Below, in pieces: positions 6,391-14,091 of a stretch of DNA of 40,990 nucleotides. Under the pieces are notes generated by a model. It worked only from the letters and a program-made list of their open reading frames with translations. It did no database searches and was not told where the DNA came from. Made by a program: the position numbers and the translations under genes. Positions within the stretch are counted from its first letter, which is position 1. Each line of letters starts with the position of its first letter. Source of the DNA: a virus; the IMG/VR virus record IMGVR_UViG_3300025009_000218, positions 1 through 40,990 of that record. One strand, given 5' to 3'.

Positions 6391-8330
6391 GTAATAGAAT
6401 ACCAGATTTTGGTGATATACTACTGATTGTTGGTGAATCTGGTAGAGAATACAACTTCCCACCATACCAATTCGATATTGTCAGGAACATAGTTCCGTGT
6501 AGTTGGAACGACGACGGTTGGAGAGATGGTATTGGAGATGAAGATTATAATCTTGAAGATGATGAAGTTATACAATGTTACGGAACTGATGGGTCAGATG
6601 CGCACGTTTATCCCGGAGAATACACTTACTTAACCAAAAAGGAAACTATTACTATGCCTACTCCCTGCCCTTGTTTGAATTGTCATGCTGAAATCACCGA
6701 TCCTAACTTTCGCGTTGTCCTTTATAATGAGGACTATCCTGAGGTAGAGATTGGTCCGTATTGTGAGAGGTGCTATGCACTTCTGAAGGTGTGTTCTGGT
6801 TGTCAGCATGCAGTCCTTGCATCTGAGACTACTCACACTGGAAACGGAGATCACTATTGTCGTAGCTGCATGACTGACTTTGCAGTCTGTGAGGATTGTG
6901 GAACTCAGAAGCCCTCCAATGCTATCAAAGATGTTAATGGAAGGAAGATATGTTCTACCTGCCTTACCAAGAACTATAAGCTGTGTGGTTGTTGCAGCAC
7001 TTATAAGAAGAAAGATGATATCATCTCAGCCAATTCTCTTGAGGGTATGCGCAGAGCTGGTATCTTCAGAAAGTATGGACAGTCTGTATGTAAAGAATGC
7101 TTCGAGGCTAAGAAGAATGCCTTCAAGCTCTATGAGATCGAACAGTGTGAGCATTGTGGTAAGAACTATAGCTACACAGCAGATCAGGGATCTCCGAAGA
7201 AGTACTGTCCTCGTTGTTGGGATTTTTTCGAGACTTGCGCGGTATGTAACACCAAGCACCCACATATTAGGCTCCGAGAATATCTGGATGACTCTGGAAG
7301 CATGGTTAGGAACACTATGTGTGATTCCTGTGCTACAAAGACTCTCTTCACCTGCGATTGCTGCCAGAAGGAGTGTGTCTCGAAGGTTAAGAAGTATGTG
7401 AAAGGAACTATGAGGGTGCATACAGTGTGCTCTCGGTGTGCTTCAGGTAAGGAGTGCTCCAGTTGTTCCACCCTCTCCTCTGGATCAGGAGATATGTGCG
7501 AGATCTGCAAGAAGGTTTACGTCACCAACTCCTGCAGCAGTTGCGGTAGGATTAAGGATGAGAGGCACAACTGTAGGGTGTGTGGTGGTATGGGTATCTA
7601 TAACTATAGTCATAAACCTCGAGTCTTCTTCAACTATAACAAGGAGAAGGAGATCAAGCGTGGTAATATCTTCTTCGGGTTTGAGAATGAATGTACGTTC
7701 TCATCCGATAGTAGTAAGATGAATAAGAGATTGGCTGAGATGTACACTGTATACGACCCTACAGTAGTTGTAGCGAAGAGTGATGGATCTATTAGTGGTA
7801 GTGGATATGAGGTTGTCACTCAACCGATGTCTCTGATGTACTTTCATAAAATGGATCTTGGTCCTCTTCTTCCTGAAGGTATTAGGAAGAGTGATAGTTG
7901 TGGCCTTCATATCCATATAGGTCGCGACTCTTTCATCTCTGAGGTTCATCTGTATAAGGTTATTAATTTTCTGCACTCCAACCCTACCTTCACCACGTAC
8001 ATAGCTGGTCGTAGCTTCAATGGTTACTGTGCTAAGCTGAAGAGTAAACCCTCTAAGCACCTGAGGGATAGTAAGTCTGGTAATACTGAGCGTCGTGCCA
8101 TGGTCAACCTGACCAACAGGACCACAGTAGAGTTCAGGTTGTTTGCTGGCTGTACTAAGGAGTTCGAGCTGCGTAGTAAGGTAGAGTTCCTTCATGCCTT
8201 GATCACCTTCCAGAAGGAAGTACCTATCCATCTCTCTAAGGATCTCGCAGCCTTCAAGAATTTTATTGAGAGCAATAGCAAGATCTATCCTAATGGGAGC
8301 TCATTCGTCCAGAAGTATAATGGACGATAA
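6387..8330 (+). CDS. Multi-zinc-ribbon amidoligase (COOH-NH2 ligase family)
   Basis: A 647-residue protein in three parts. Residues 1-89 are acidic and unlike the rest. Residues 90-410 hold a long series of CxxC pairs, probably eight or more treble-clef/zinc-ribbon modules for binding a partner. The C-terminal domain from about 428 has FFGFENECTF, SDGSISGSGYEVV, GLHIHIG (about 505) and TTVEFRLFAG (about 577), matching the Amidoligase_2 family of the glutamine-synthetase/GCS fold, which makes amide bonds from a carboxylate and an amine using ATP. Met 90 (MPTPCPCLNC) also has a purine-rich upstream stretch, so the first 89 residues may be a fused former small gene. Coupled to the upstream tail gene. 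Confidence 0.8.
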   Translation: MSNRIPDFGDILLIVGESGREYNFPPYQFDIVRNIVPCSWNDDGWRDGIGDEDYNLEDDEVIQCYGTDGSDAHVYPGEYTYLTKKETITMPTPCPCLNCHAEITDPNFRVVLYNEDYPEVEIGPYCERCYALLKVCSGCQHAVLASETTHTGNGDHYCRSCMTDFAVCEDCGTQKPSNAIKDVNGRKICSTCLTKNYKLCGCCSTYKKKDDIISANSLEGMRRAGIFRKYGQSVCKECFEAKKNAFKLYEIEQCEHCGKNYSYTADQGSPKKYCPRCWDFFETCAVCNTKHPHIRLREYLDDSGSMVRNTMCDSCATKTLFTCDCCQKECVSKVKKYVKGTMRVHTVCSRCASGKECSSCSTLSSGSGDMCEICKKVYVTNSCSSCGRIKDERHNCRVCGGMGIYNYSHKPRVFFNYNKEKEIKRGNIFFGFENECTFSSDSSKMNKRLAEMYTVYDPTVVVAKSDGSISGSGYEVVTQPMSLMYFHKMDLGPLLPEGIRKSDSCGLHIHIGRDSFISEVHLYKVINFLHSNPTFTTYIAGRSFNGYCAKLKSKPSKHLRDSKSGNTERRAMVNLTNRTTVEFRLFAGCTKEFELRSKVEFLHALITFQKEVPIHLSKDLAAFKNFIESNSKIYPNGSSFVQKYNGR

Positions 8331-8402
8331 GCTGTTATAACTGTATGGAAGATATTAAACATCATACACACTTTGCTTTTAGAGACAGGAGTGGAGAAGA
8401 GG

Positions 8403-8493
8403 ATGAGTATATATATGGTTCATCCTCTGCTGCTCAAGGTGTGTACCGGAAGTTGGTTACTATAAAGTGCTAAAGATAAAGAGGAGAATATAA
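8403..8493 (+). pseudogene. Frame-broken LKVRR-tail gene
   Basis: One frame ends with a clear family tail, GYYKVLKIKRRI-stop at 8493, directly before the amidotransferase. That frame has no start codon after its upstream stop. An ATG at 8403 with AGAGG upstream is in another frame (MSIYM), separated by a short TA repeat at 8408-8415 where a one-base change would join them. A third frame, 8345-8473 (42 codons from ATG), also covers this stretch and may be the expressed one. The tail codons still provide AGAGGAG for the downstream gene. Confidence 0.4.
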
Positions 8494-8494
8494 T

Positions 8495-9430
8495 ATGTGT
8501 ATTGCGATTTTCAAGCCAGCTGGTGAGCTCCTTAGTGAAGTTCTGTTGAAGAATTGCTTTAATAATAACCCGGATGGGGCTGGCTTTGCGTATATTAATA
8601 CTGATCATCTGGGTGTCAAAAGGATTAAGATGTACAAGAACATGAGCTTCGAGCCGTTCTATAAGCAGTACCTTAGGGCTACTCGTATAGCTAATGACTC
8701 TCCATTCTTGATCCACTTCAGAATCAAGACTCATGGTGAGAAGGATATAGCGAACTGTCATCCCTTTATGATTGATAATGATACTGTGTTTATTCATAAT
8801 GGAATCATCAGTGGCGTATCCCGACATGCTACTATGTCAGATACTCGAATGTTCAAGAGAGAGATCCTTCGGGAACTTCCTGAAGGGTGGATGTACAATA
8901 GTGCAATTGCTACTCTTATTGAAGACTTCATAGGTGCATCTAAGCTGGCAGTACTGAACATCGAGGGTGACTGCACTATATACAATAAGAAGAAGGGTCA
9001 TTGGTTTGGTAAGTGTTGGATGAGTAATGATTCCTATAAGGAGAGGAAGATTTATACTCAAACGTACTATAGTGCTAAGACATACAACCTCCCAGTAACT
9101 AGGCCGAACACCGAAGCATGGAGTATCAATGCCTACACAAGGGATATGTGTGAGTACTGTAATGAGATTCATCAGATCAAAGATATGAACGCCTATCAGG
9201 ATAGTGTTGCTGATGATATCATGATCATTTGTGATGAGTGTAAGAAGTCTCTTGAGAGAGCTGGAGCTATCCATAACAGGATGAAGACAACTATCTCAGC
9301 TTACCTCACCCAAGCTAATATCAAAGCTAATAGGGAGAAAGCAGCAGCGTCTCGTAAGGCAGCCGAAGATGCACTCAAAACTCAGGCTGATGACGAGGCC
9401 TGGAGAGACTACGGACATATGATGCAGTAG
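8495..9430 (+). CDS. Class II glutamine amidotransferase
   Basis: A 311-residue protein. Cys2 directly after the initiator Met is the expected N-terminal nucleophile. NNPDGAGF (24-31), HFRIKTHG (74-81), CHPF (88-91) and FIHNGII (99-105) are the class II amidotransferase signatures that bind glutamine and release ammonia. The C-terminal region has CEYC/CDEC, a probable zinc site near 218-247, then a basic helix. With the ATP-grasp and amidoligase genes upstream, it probably feeds ammonia into an amide-forming step or transfers a glutamine-derived group. AAGAGGAG lies upstream, inside the broken tail gene. Confidence 0.85.
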   Translation: MCIAIFKPAGELLSEVLLKNCFNNNPDGAGFAYINTDHLGVKRIKMYKNMSFEPFYKQYLRATRIANDSPFLIHFRIKTHGEKDIANCHPFMIDNDTVFIHNGIISGVSRHATMSDTRMFKREILRELPEGWMYNSAIATLIEDFIGASKLAVLNIEGDCTIYNKKKGHWFGKCWMSNDSYKERKIYTQTYYSAKTYNLPVTRPNTEAWSINAYTRDMCEYCNEIHQIKDMNAYQDSVADDIMIICDECKKSLERAGAIHNRMKTTISAYLTQANIKANREKAAASRKAAEDALKTQADDEAWRDYGHMMQ

Positions 9431-9460
9431 TTCTTAAGAACCTATAGTGGTGGAGATGAT

Positions 9461-9610
9461 ATGTACTTTGTTTTATTGTATGATATAGATGATCCTGAAT
9501 TTTGGATACCGTTCTATGGAAGAAACATAGATCATTATAAACATACTACGACTATAAGAGATGGTGATAGATGCTACTATAGGTTCTTAAAAATTAAGAG
9601 GAAGCTATGA
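9461..9610 (+). CDS. LKVRR-tail small protein 5
   Basis: A 49-residue protein, MYFVLLYDIDDPEFW at the start and YYRFLKIKRKL at the end. GGAG precedes the ATG by 6-8 bases. Its N-terminus matches the next gene (YDIDDPEFW / YDVDNPTFW), a clear tandem duplication. It overlaps the next start as ATGA. Confidence 0.65.
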   Translation: MYFVLLYDIDDPEFWIPFYGRNIDHYKHTTTIRDGDRCYYRFLKIKRKL

Positions 9611-9744
9611 GAATCTATTGCTTCTTATATGATGTAGATAACCCTACCTTCTGGCATTGGTCAATGTGCAGATGCATGAGGGCATACCAGGTGAGTACAG
9701 ACATTACAAACTGTACACGCTTAAGAGTGAGGAGGAAGTTGTGA
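9607..9744 (+). CDS. LKVRR-tail small protein 6
   Basis: A 45-residue protein, MRIYCFLYDVDNPTFW... ending TRLRVRRKL. A longer frame from 9657 overlaps it in another register, but this frame carries the family start and tail and is coupled by ATGA, so it is preferred. Its AGGAGG serves the next GTG. Confidence 0.65.
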   Translation: MRIYCFLYDVDNPTFWHWSMCRCMRAYQVSTDITNCTRLRVRRKL

Positions 9745-9920
9745 GATTCTTCTATAGGTACAGAGCAGGTGCTGATCTAATGGATTTCTTGTACTGGAAG
9801 ATTGGTATGATCTATAGGCAGAAGGATCCGAGAAGTGATATTGCATATTCCTTCTGTGATGGAAGACACTCTAGCCTGTACTTGAACCTAAAGGAATTGA
9901 AGATTAGGAGAAAATATTGA
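9741..9920 (+). CDS. LKVRR-tail small protein 7, GTG start
   Basis: A 59-residue protein, MRFFYRYRAG... ending LKELKIRRKY. GTG 9741 overlaps the upstream stop (GTGA) and follows AGGAGG by six bases. The same frame is open further upstream, but no start there has a ribosome-binding site. Confidence 0.65.
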   Translation: MRFFYRYRAGADLMDFLYWKIGMIYRQKDPRSDIAYSFCDGRHSSLYLNLKELKIRRKY

Positions 9921-10063
9921 GTGGCCTATTCATCATCCTTTGGTGTGCATCAGAACCTTCAAGGTGGTGGAGTTACAATTCCAGAAGGGTGATGTTTGAG
10001 GATGAAGATATCTCAGATGATACTGAGATGTATATAATCCTAAAGGTTAAGAAAAGGCTATGA
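9917..10063 (+). CDS. LKVRR-tail small protein 8, TTG start
   Basis: A 48-residue protein read from TTG 9917, which overlaps the upstream stop (TTGA). AGGAG lies eight bases before. The product has a Trp-rich middle (SRWWSYNSRR) and ends MYIILKVKKRL. The unusual start makes it easy to miss. Confidence 0.6.
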   Translation: MSGLFIILWCASEPSRWWSYNSRRVMFEDEDISDDTEMYIILKVKKRL

Positions 10064-10196
10064 GTAACTTCTGTATACTATGGGCTAAGGATATAGCTGA
10101 CGGATACTGGCCACCCTCTTTGAGTAGAAGGTTGAGGTGCTATTCGGCTAAGGGTGTAGGGCATATATTGCACTGAAGATTAAGAGGCATCTATGA
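10060..10196 (+). pseudogene. LKVRR-tail small gene with a one-base frame break
   Basis: ATG 10060 (coupled by ATGA) opens MSNFCILWAKD..., but this frame stops at 10176 after ...GHILH. Starting at 10170 in another frame the expected tail ALKIKRHL-stop follows and ends at 10196, overlapping the next ATG. One missing base near 10168-10170 would explain it. Either the tail has been lost, or this is a sequencing error or frameshift site. Confidence 0.5.
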
Positions 10197-10321
10197 AAAG
10201 GTTTTGTATCTTATCCAACCACTTAAATGATTGGTGGTATCCTGGAAATCATAGGAGGATTATTTGTGGAATAAATGGTAGTCCTAATATTATACTATTG
10301 AAGGTGAAAAGGAGAATGTGA
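10193..10321 (+). CDS. LKVRR-tail small protein 9
   Basis: A 42-residue protein, MKRFCILSNHLNDWWYPGN... ending NIILLKVKRRM. The start resembles the broken copy before it (NFCILWAKD / RFCILSNH). It overlaps GTG 10318 as ATGTGA, and its AAGGAG would serve that start. Confidence 0.65.
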   Translation: MKRFCILSNHLNDWWYPGNHRRIICGINGSPNIILLKVKRRM

Positions 10322-10362
10322 GCAATCGCCCATGTCCTGAATGTAGGGGGTTTTATGTGTAA
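10318..10362 (+). pseudogene. Relic start of the primase gene
   Basis: GTG 10318 has an excellent AAGGAG and is coupled to the upstream gene, yet the frame ends after 14 codons (VSNRPCPECRGFYV). It resembles the live primase start at 11071 (MKNRQCKVCKS): AATCGCC.ATGT is shared at nucleotide level and both open a CxxC zinc motif. It looks like the original primase start, cut off when the HNH gene arrived. Confidence 0.5.
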
Positions 10363-10382
10363 CTGATCCCCATAATTATCAC

Positions 10383-10406
10383 TTCAGTAACGTGATTACT
10401 ATATAG
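10383..10406 (+). promoter_or_regulatory. Candidate phage promoter TTCAG-N10-ACTATATAG
   Basis: It fits the shared bipartite motif with exactly ten bases between the halves. It lies about 42 bases upstream of the HNH start at 10449, in the only noncoding gap of this part of the operon, so it probably drives the HNH gene and the primase behind it. Confidence 0.55.
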
Positions 10407-10448
10407 ACCTTAAAGGGTTTATATTTTAATTCAACTGGAGGGATGATT

Positions 10449-11090
10449 ATGAAAGGTGTTCATTGGAATAAGGCAAGGAAAAGATGGAAAGCATCTATAA
10501 GATCTAGTCTTGGTTGTGTAAACCTAGGATCTTATAAGGATAAGGAAGAGGCTGAGTTTGCTAGAAGAGCTGGAGAGGAGTGTGTTGATCTATGCAAGAC
10601 AGCTACAACTGGGATATGTTGTATATGCGGAGAGGTTATTATACAAGCTAAGAGGGGGCCTAAAAGAACTAAGTTTTGTTCTAAGAGGTGCCATGCGCTT
10701 TGGAAGAGATCAGATCCGGGTTATGCAGAATGGAAAAGAGAGTACGATGCTATCTATAGAGAGGAGAATGCAGATAGAATAATAAGAAATAGAGAAGTTT
10801 ATAAGGATACCGAAGGTTATAACGAAACTCTCTTCAGACGAAGACTTAAGATCTTCAATATAACTGAGCAGTGGTTAGAGGGTATGATAATCTCTCAAGT
10901 TGGGAAATGTGCTATATGTGGTATAGATTTTATTGAGATGTTCTCTATAGATCATGACCATGATACTGGAAAAGCCCGAGGGTTGTTATGTAATTCTTGT
11001 AACTCTGGTATAGGGTTCTTAAAAGACTCTAAAGATACTTGCCTTAAAGCTGCTAAGTATTTAGAATCATATGAAGAATCGCCAATGTAA
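10449..11090 (+). CDS. AP2-domain endonuclease VII-type HNH homing endonuclease
   Basis: A 213-residue protein. Residues 1-40 (KGVHWNKARKRWKASI...LGSYKDKEEAEFAR) are an AP2-like DNA-binding domain. A CCICG...FCSKRC zinc site follows near 54-82, and the C-terminal nuclease has CAICG...SIDHDHDTGKARGLLCNSCN. ATG 10449 is preferred because GGAGGG lies six bases before it; the ATG at 10443 abuts that site. Its end overlaps the primase start by 20 bases. It is probably a mobile gene that invaded the primase start. Confidence 0.9.
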   Translation: MKGVHWNKARKRWKASIRSSLGCVNLGSYKDKEEAEFARRAGEECVDLCKTATTGICCICGEVIIQAKRGPKRTKFCSKRCHALWKRSDPGYAEWKREYDAIYREENADRIIRNREVYKDTEGYNETLFRRRLKIFNITEQWLEGMIISQVGKCAICGIDFIEMFSIDHDHDTGKARGLLCNSCNSGIGFLKDSKDTCLKAAKYLESYEESPM

Positions 11091-12000
11091 GGTGTGCAAG
11101 TCGCTCGGGCATGATTCAAACTCTGATCATCTATGGTTGATGAAGGACGGTGTAACACGAGCTTGCCTAAAACCTTATCATCCGCCATACTACGAAAGAG
11201 ACGGAGAGGTGTGTGATGCTTCTAAAAAAGGAGGAGAGATGGAGTTAGATGAAATAAAGAGACTTCCTTATTACGGTAATCCCGATAGACTTATAAGTGC
11301 TGAGACACACAAGCACTTCAAGATCCGAACAGAGCTCTCAGAGGCTACAGGTATTCCAGTAGCTATCTATTACCCTGAGACACATCTCGGTAAGTTTATA
11401 GGATATAAGAAGAGATTACTTCCTAAGAAGTTCTCAAGTATTGGAGATCAGAAGGGAAAGATACCTGACCTATCAGGACTCCACTGCTGTCCTATGTCAG
11501 GCAGAAAGTTGCTTATCACTGGTGGTGAAGAGGATATGTGTGCTGCCTATGAGATGCTGAAGACTAGGTATCCTGAGGTAGAACCTGCAGTAGTGTCTCT
11601 ACCAAGGGGTGAAGAGTCCTCATTGGCTACGGTGACTGAGAGTCTTGAGTTCTTCAAGGGCTTTGAAGAGATCATCATAGCTACTGATATGGATGCTGCT
11701 GGCAGGGCAGCTGTGGCTAAGTATGCACCTGTCATAGGTGAGAGGGCTAGGGTCTTGGTCATCTCAGAGAAAGATGCCAGTGATATGCTGGTAAAAGGAA
11801 AGCAGAAGGAGTTCATCAATGCTTACTTCAACGCTAGAGAATATCGCCCTAGTAATATTATATCTGTTGGTGATATCTTGGCCGATACTATTAAACCTGT
11901 ACCGTGGGGCTTATCTTACCCCTTCGAGAGGCTTACGAAGCTTACGTATGGCCTTAAGGAGGAAGAGGGAGAGATAATTTCGATAGGGGCTGGACCGGGT
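11071..12000 (+). CDS. Primase-helicase, exon 1 (zinc-binding primase, TOPRIM, start of Walker A)
   Basis: 310 codons of a T7 gp4-like bifunctional primase-helicase. CKVC...C near residues 6-32 is the zinc-binding primase domain. The TOPRIM fold shows ITGGEEDMCAA near 149 and IATDMDAAGRAA near 205, with metal-binding acidic residues. The exon ends in IGAGPG inside the helicase P-loop; the intron interrupts there, and a read-through would stop two codons later. Joined to 12833-13525 the product is about 540 residues, close to T7 gp4. It makes RNA primers and unwinds DNA at the fork. No clear ribosome-binding site precedes 11071, which lies within the HNH gene. Confidence 0.9.
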
Positions 12001-12100
12001 AAATAATTGCCCCTTTGAGTAGAGATGCTCATCGAATAACTATGTGAATTCGGGGGAAGCCTAAGTCTATTAAGATATGGTAATCCCGAGCTAAGCTATT

Positions 12101-12124
12101 ATCAGAGTGTTGCATACTATATAG
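12101..12124 (+). promoter_or_regulatory. Candidate phage promoter ATCAG-N10-ACTATATAG inside the intron
   Basis: A perfect copy of the bipartite motif, 44 bases before the intron-encoded HNH start. The 19 bases from 12116 match the copy at 15432 at 18 positions, including a downstream TTATAGTTG. ACTATA/TATAGT can form a small hairpin. It would let the endonuclease be transcribed separately from the host gene. Confidence 0.6.
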
Positions 12125-12167
12125 ATTATAGTTGAATGTAATATACAAATAATCTATGGAGGATGCG

Positions 12168-12689
12168 ATGGAAGTTTGGAAACATGTTGAAGGTTTTGGT
12201 GGCCAGTATCAAGTGTCAGATTGTGGAAGAGTTATGTCAACCCACGGTAAAGTTCCTAGAATCTTAAAACCTGGAAGGCATAGACAGGGTTATCTTCTTG
12301 TTGTTCTTCAGTATGAGAGGTTTAGGAAGACTTACCAAGTTCACAGATTAGTTATGGAAACTTTTAATCCAGATCATAAAGATGGAGAAGAGGTTAATCA
12401 TATAGACGGTATAAAGAGTAACAATTGTGTCTCTAATCTGGAGTGGGTATCTCCTTCCGAGAATGTATGCCATTCATTTGCATCTGGAAAAAGGCGCATT
12501 CGCCTGGGAGAGAAGATTCATAACTCTATCCTGTCAGATGAAGATGTTGATACTATTTGTTATATGATATCTAATAGGGTTAGTAGAGATGATATCCTTA
12601 GCTCTTTTGATAACTTATCATTCAGGCTATACTACTCTATAAGAAGTCGCCAAAACTGGAAGCATGTTAGTTGTAGATACTCTTGGTAG
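12168..12689 (+). CDS. Intron-encoded NUMOD4/HNH homing endonuclease
   Basis: A 173-residue protein. EVWKHVEGFGGQYQVSDCGRVMS at the N-terminus is a NUMOD4 DNA-binding motif. VHRLVMETF, NHIDGIKSNN and NLEWVSPSENV form the HNH_3-type nuclease. The C-terminal DDILSSF...IRSRQNWKHV looks like a helix-turn-helix repeat for target binding. ATG 12168 is used because GGAGG lies just upstream; an in-frame ATG at 12156 precedes that site. It should cut intron-less copies of the helicase gene and promote intron homing. Confidence 0.92.
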   Translation: MEVWKHVEGFGGQYQVSDCGRVMSTHGKVPRILKPGRHRQGYLLVVLQYERFRKTYQVHRLVMETFNPDHKDGEEVNHIDGIKSNNCVSNLEWVSPSENVCHSFASGKRRIRLGEKIHNSILSDEDVDTICYMISNRVSRDDILSSFDNLSFRLYYSIRSRQNWKHVSCRYSW

Positions 12690-12832
12690 TAGAAAGTGTA
12701 ACGACTATCCCGAGAGGGAGTAGGACTCAAGAGGGTCCGAAGCGCATAGCATCTGAAAAGATGATGATATAGTCTGGCCTCATGGGAAACCTTGAGAGAG
12801 GTACTGGAATCGAGCACCTCGTAACACAAGCG

Positions 12833-13525
12833 ACAGGTAAAAGTACACTAGTAAGGCAGATACAACAACACTTAATGTTTGTACACAACAGGCAGATAGC
12901 TGTATTTGATATAGAGGAGAAGGCAAAGGGCTCGTTAAAGAAGATTATAGGTAGCATAATGAACAAGCCTATTCATAAACCTGATTGTGATTATGATGTA
13001 GAGGAGGCGAGGAGAATAGGTGCAACTCTAGAGGGGAAGGTTCATTTTTATGATGGTCTCACAGAGGATTGGGAAGAGGTCAAGGATAATATACGATACT
13101 TTGCAAGCAAAGGTATTAGGGTATTCTTTATTGACCCACTATCTGCATTGGTGGAACATTTATCTGCATCCGAAGCTAATCAGGCTTTGGGTCAAGTTAT
13201 GAGAGATATGAGAAGGTTTAGAACAGAACAGGGGCTGACGTTCTTTAGTGTTAACCATTTGAACAATCCTCCAAGTGGTAAGGATCATGGCGCTGGTGGT
13301 GAAGTATATGGCTCACAGTTCTCGGGAAGTAGGGCACAATGGAAGTACTCTACTGCGCTATGGGGTCTCTCAAGGGACCAGTTAGCTGACACATTGGAAG
13401 AGAGGAACAAGTGTAAATTATCTATCATAAAGGATAGACTTGGTGGTAACACAGGACACATACCTCTCAGGTACAATAAAGAAACTGGAGTACTAGAGGA
13501 GGAGTTCTGCGACGATGAGTTTTAA
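12833..13525 (+). CDS. Primase-helicase, exon 2 (helicase domain)
   Basis: 231 codons continuing exon 1. TGKSTLVRQIQQHL completes Walker A, VFFIDPLS is Walker B, VNHL is the sensor segment, and GSRAQWKYS plus IIKDRLGGNTG match helicase motifs of the T7 gp4/DnaB family. The acidic C-terminal end (EEEFCDDEF) resembles the T7 gp4 tail that contacts DNA polymerase, which is inferred. The end overlaps the next small gene by 11 bases. An ATG at 12782 opens the same frame inside the intron but is not the natural start. Confidence 0.9.
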   Translation, partial: TGKSTLVRQIQQHLMFVHNRQIAVFDIEEKAKGSLKKIIGSIMNKPIHKPDCDYDVEEARRIGATLEGKVHFYDGLTEDWEEVKDNIRYFASKGIRVFFIDPLSALVEHLSASEANQALGQVMRDMRRFRTEQGLTFFSVNHLNNPPSGKDHGAGGEVYGSQFSGSRAQWKYSTALWGLSRDQLADTLEERNKCKLSIIKDRLGGNTGHIPLRYNKETGVLEEEFCDDEF

Positions 13526-13745
13526 TTTCTATCTATGTAAGCATCTAGATTATGGAACAGCTACACCTGAACAATGGACTGGTATGTTCTATAGGGAAGA
13601 GGAGATAGATCTAGAGGACTATGAAGAAGATGATGAACTTCCAGAATTCTACGGGTTATCCTTTGCTCAATGGTTTGGCGTGATATCTGGAGGATTCATA
13701 CCAGTAGATAGACTCATTCCTCTAAAGGTCAGGAGGAGGCTGTGA
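13515..13745 (+). CDS. LKVRR-tail small protein 10
   Basis: A 76-residue acidic protein, MSFNFYLCKH... ending DRLIPLKVRRRL. It starts within the last codons of the helicase. The middle is very acidic (EEEIDLEDYEEDDE) with FYGLSFAQWFGV following. Its AGGAGG serves the next GTG. Confidence 0.65.
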   Translation: MSFNFYLCKHLDYGTATPEQWTGMFYREEEIDLEDYEEDDELPEFYGLSFAQWFGVISGGFIPVDRLIPLKVRRRL

Positions 13746-13945
13746 GATTCTGGGTTGTGTATAATTCATTTAGGGAAGACCCAGACTGGACCTCTAGAAA
13801 TCGTAGATCATTTGCTAGAGAGGATACTAATGCTGATTATCTCAGAGCCATAGAGATGGAGGGCGCTCCTCATGAGATTCGTTGGAGAGTGAGTAGTCCT
13901 CCCTATGAGGTGATGAAGGAGCTACAAATAAGACGGAGGTATTGA
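13742..13945 (+). CDS. LKVRR-tail small protein 11, GTG start
   Basis: A 67-residue protein, MRFWVVYNSFREDPDW... ending MKELQIRRRY, a variant tail with Gln in place of Lys, like the ELKIRRKY of the gene at 9741. GTG overlaps the upstream stop (GTGA). Confidence 0.65.
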   Translation: MRFWVVYNSFREDPDWTSRNRRSFAREDTNADYLRAIEMEGAPHEIRWRVSSPPYEVMKELQIRRRY

Positions 13946-14091
13946 TGAATCATGTGTGGTTTACTATAGCTGTTAGAGATTCTGATGGTTATGGATGGGG
14001 AGATATGTCTGTGAGAAGTTTCTATATATGGAGACAATTTAAAAAGCCGAGAGACTATTATATCAACCTAAAGGTTAAGAGAAAGTTATAG
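13945..14091 (+). CDS. LKVRR-tail small protein 12
   Basis: A 48-residue protein, MNHVWFTIAVRDSDGYGWGD... ending YYINLKVKRKL. It starts on the last base of the previous stop (TGATG), with CGGAGG about six bases before. Confidence 0.65.
   Translation: MNHVWFTIAVRDSDGYGWGDMSVRSFYIWRQFKKPRDYYINLKVKRKL

Larger units (their letters stand above)
12001..12832 (+). other. Group I self-splicing intron
   Basis: Exon 1 ends in T at 12000 and the intron ends in G at 12832, the usual group I borders. Splicing restores IGAGPG-TGKSTL, a complete Walker A motif. CGGGT at the exon end can pair with GCCC at 12009-12012, with the U·G wobble at the splice site (P1). Near the 3' end, GACTAT around 12704 and ATAGTC in GATATAGTCTGG around 12768-12775 can form P7. 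An HNH gene lies in a peripheral loop. Subgroup not determined. Confidence 0.88.

Noticed and set aside
6880-7722. Several long frames on both strands within the amidoligase gene
   Set aside because: They are shadows of a gene with clear zinc-ribbon and amidoligase motifs; none has a start signal or recognisable protein.
10363-11070. HNH gene at 10449 as part of a group I intron in the primase
   Set aside because: I tried exon joins between the relic (10318) and the live start (11071). None gave a good zinc motif with U/G borders, and the HNH frame runs into the live start without room for an intron 3' core.
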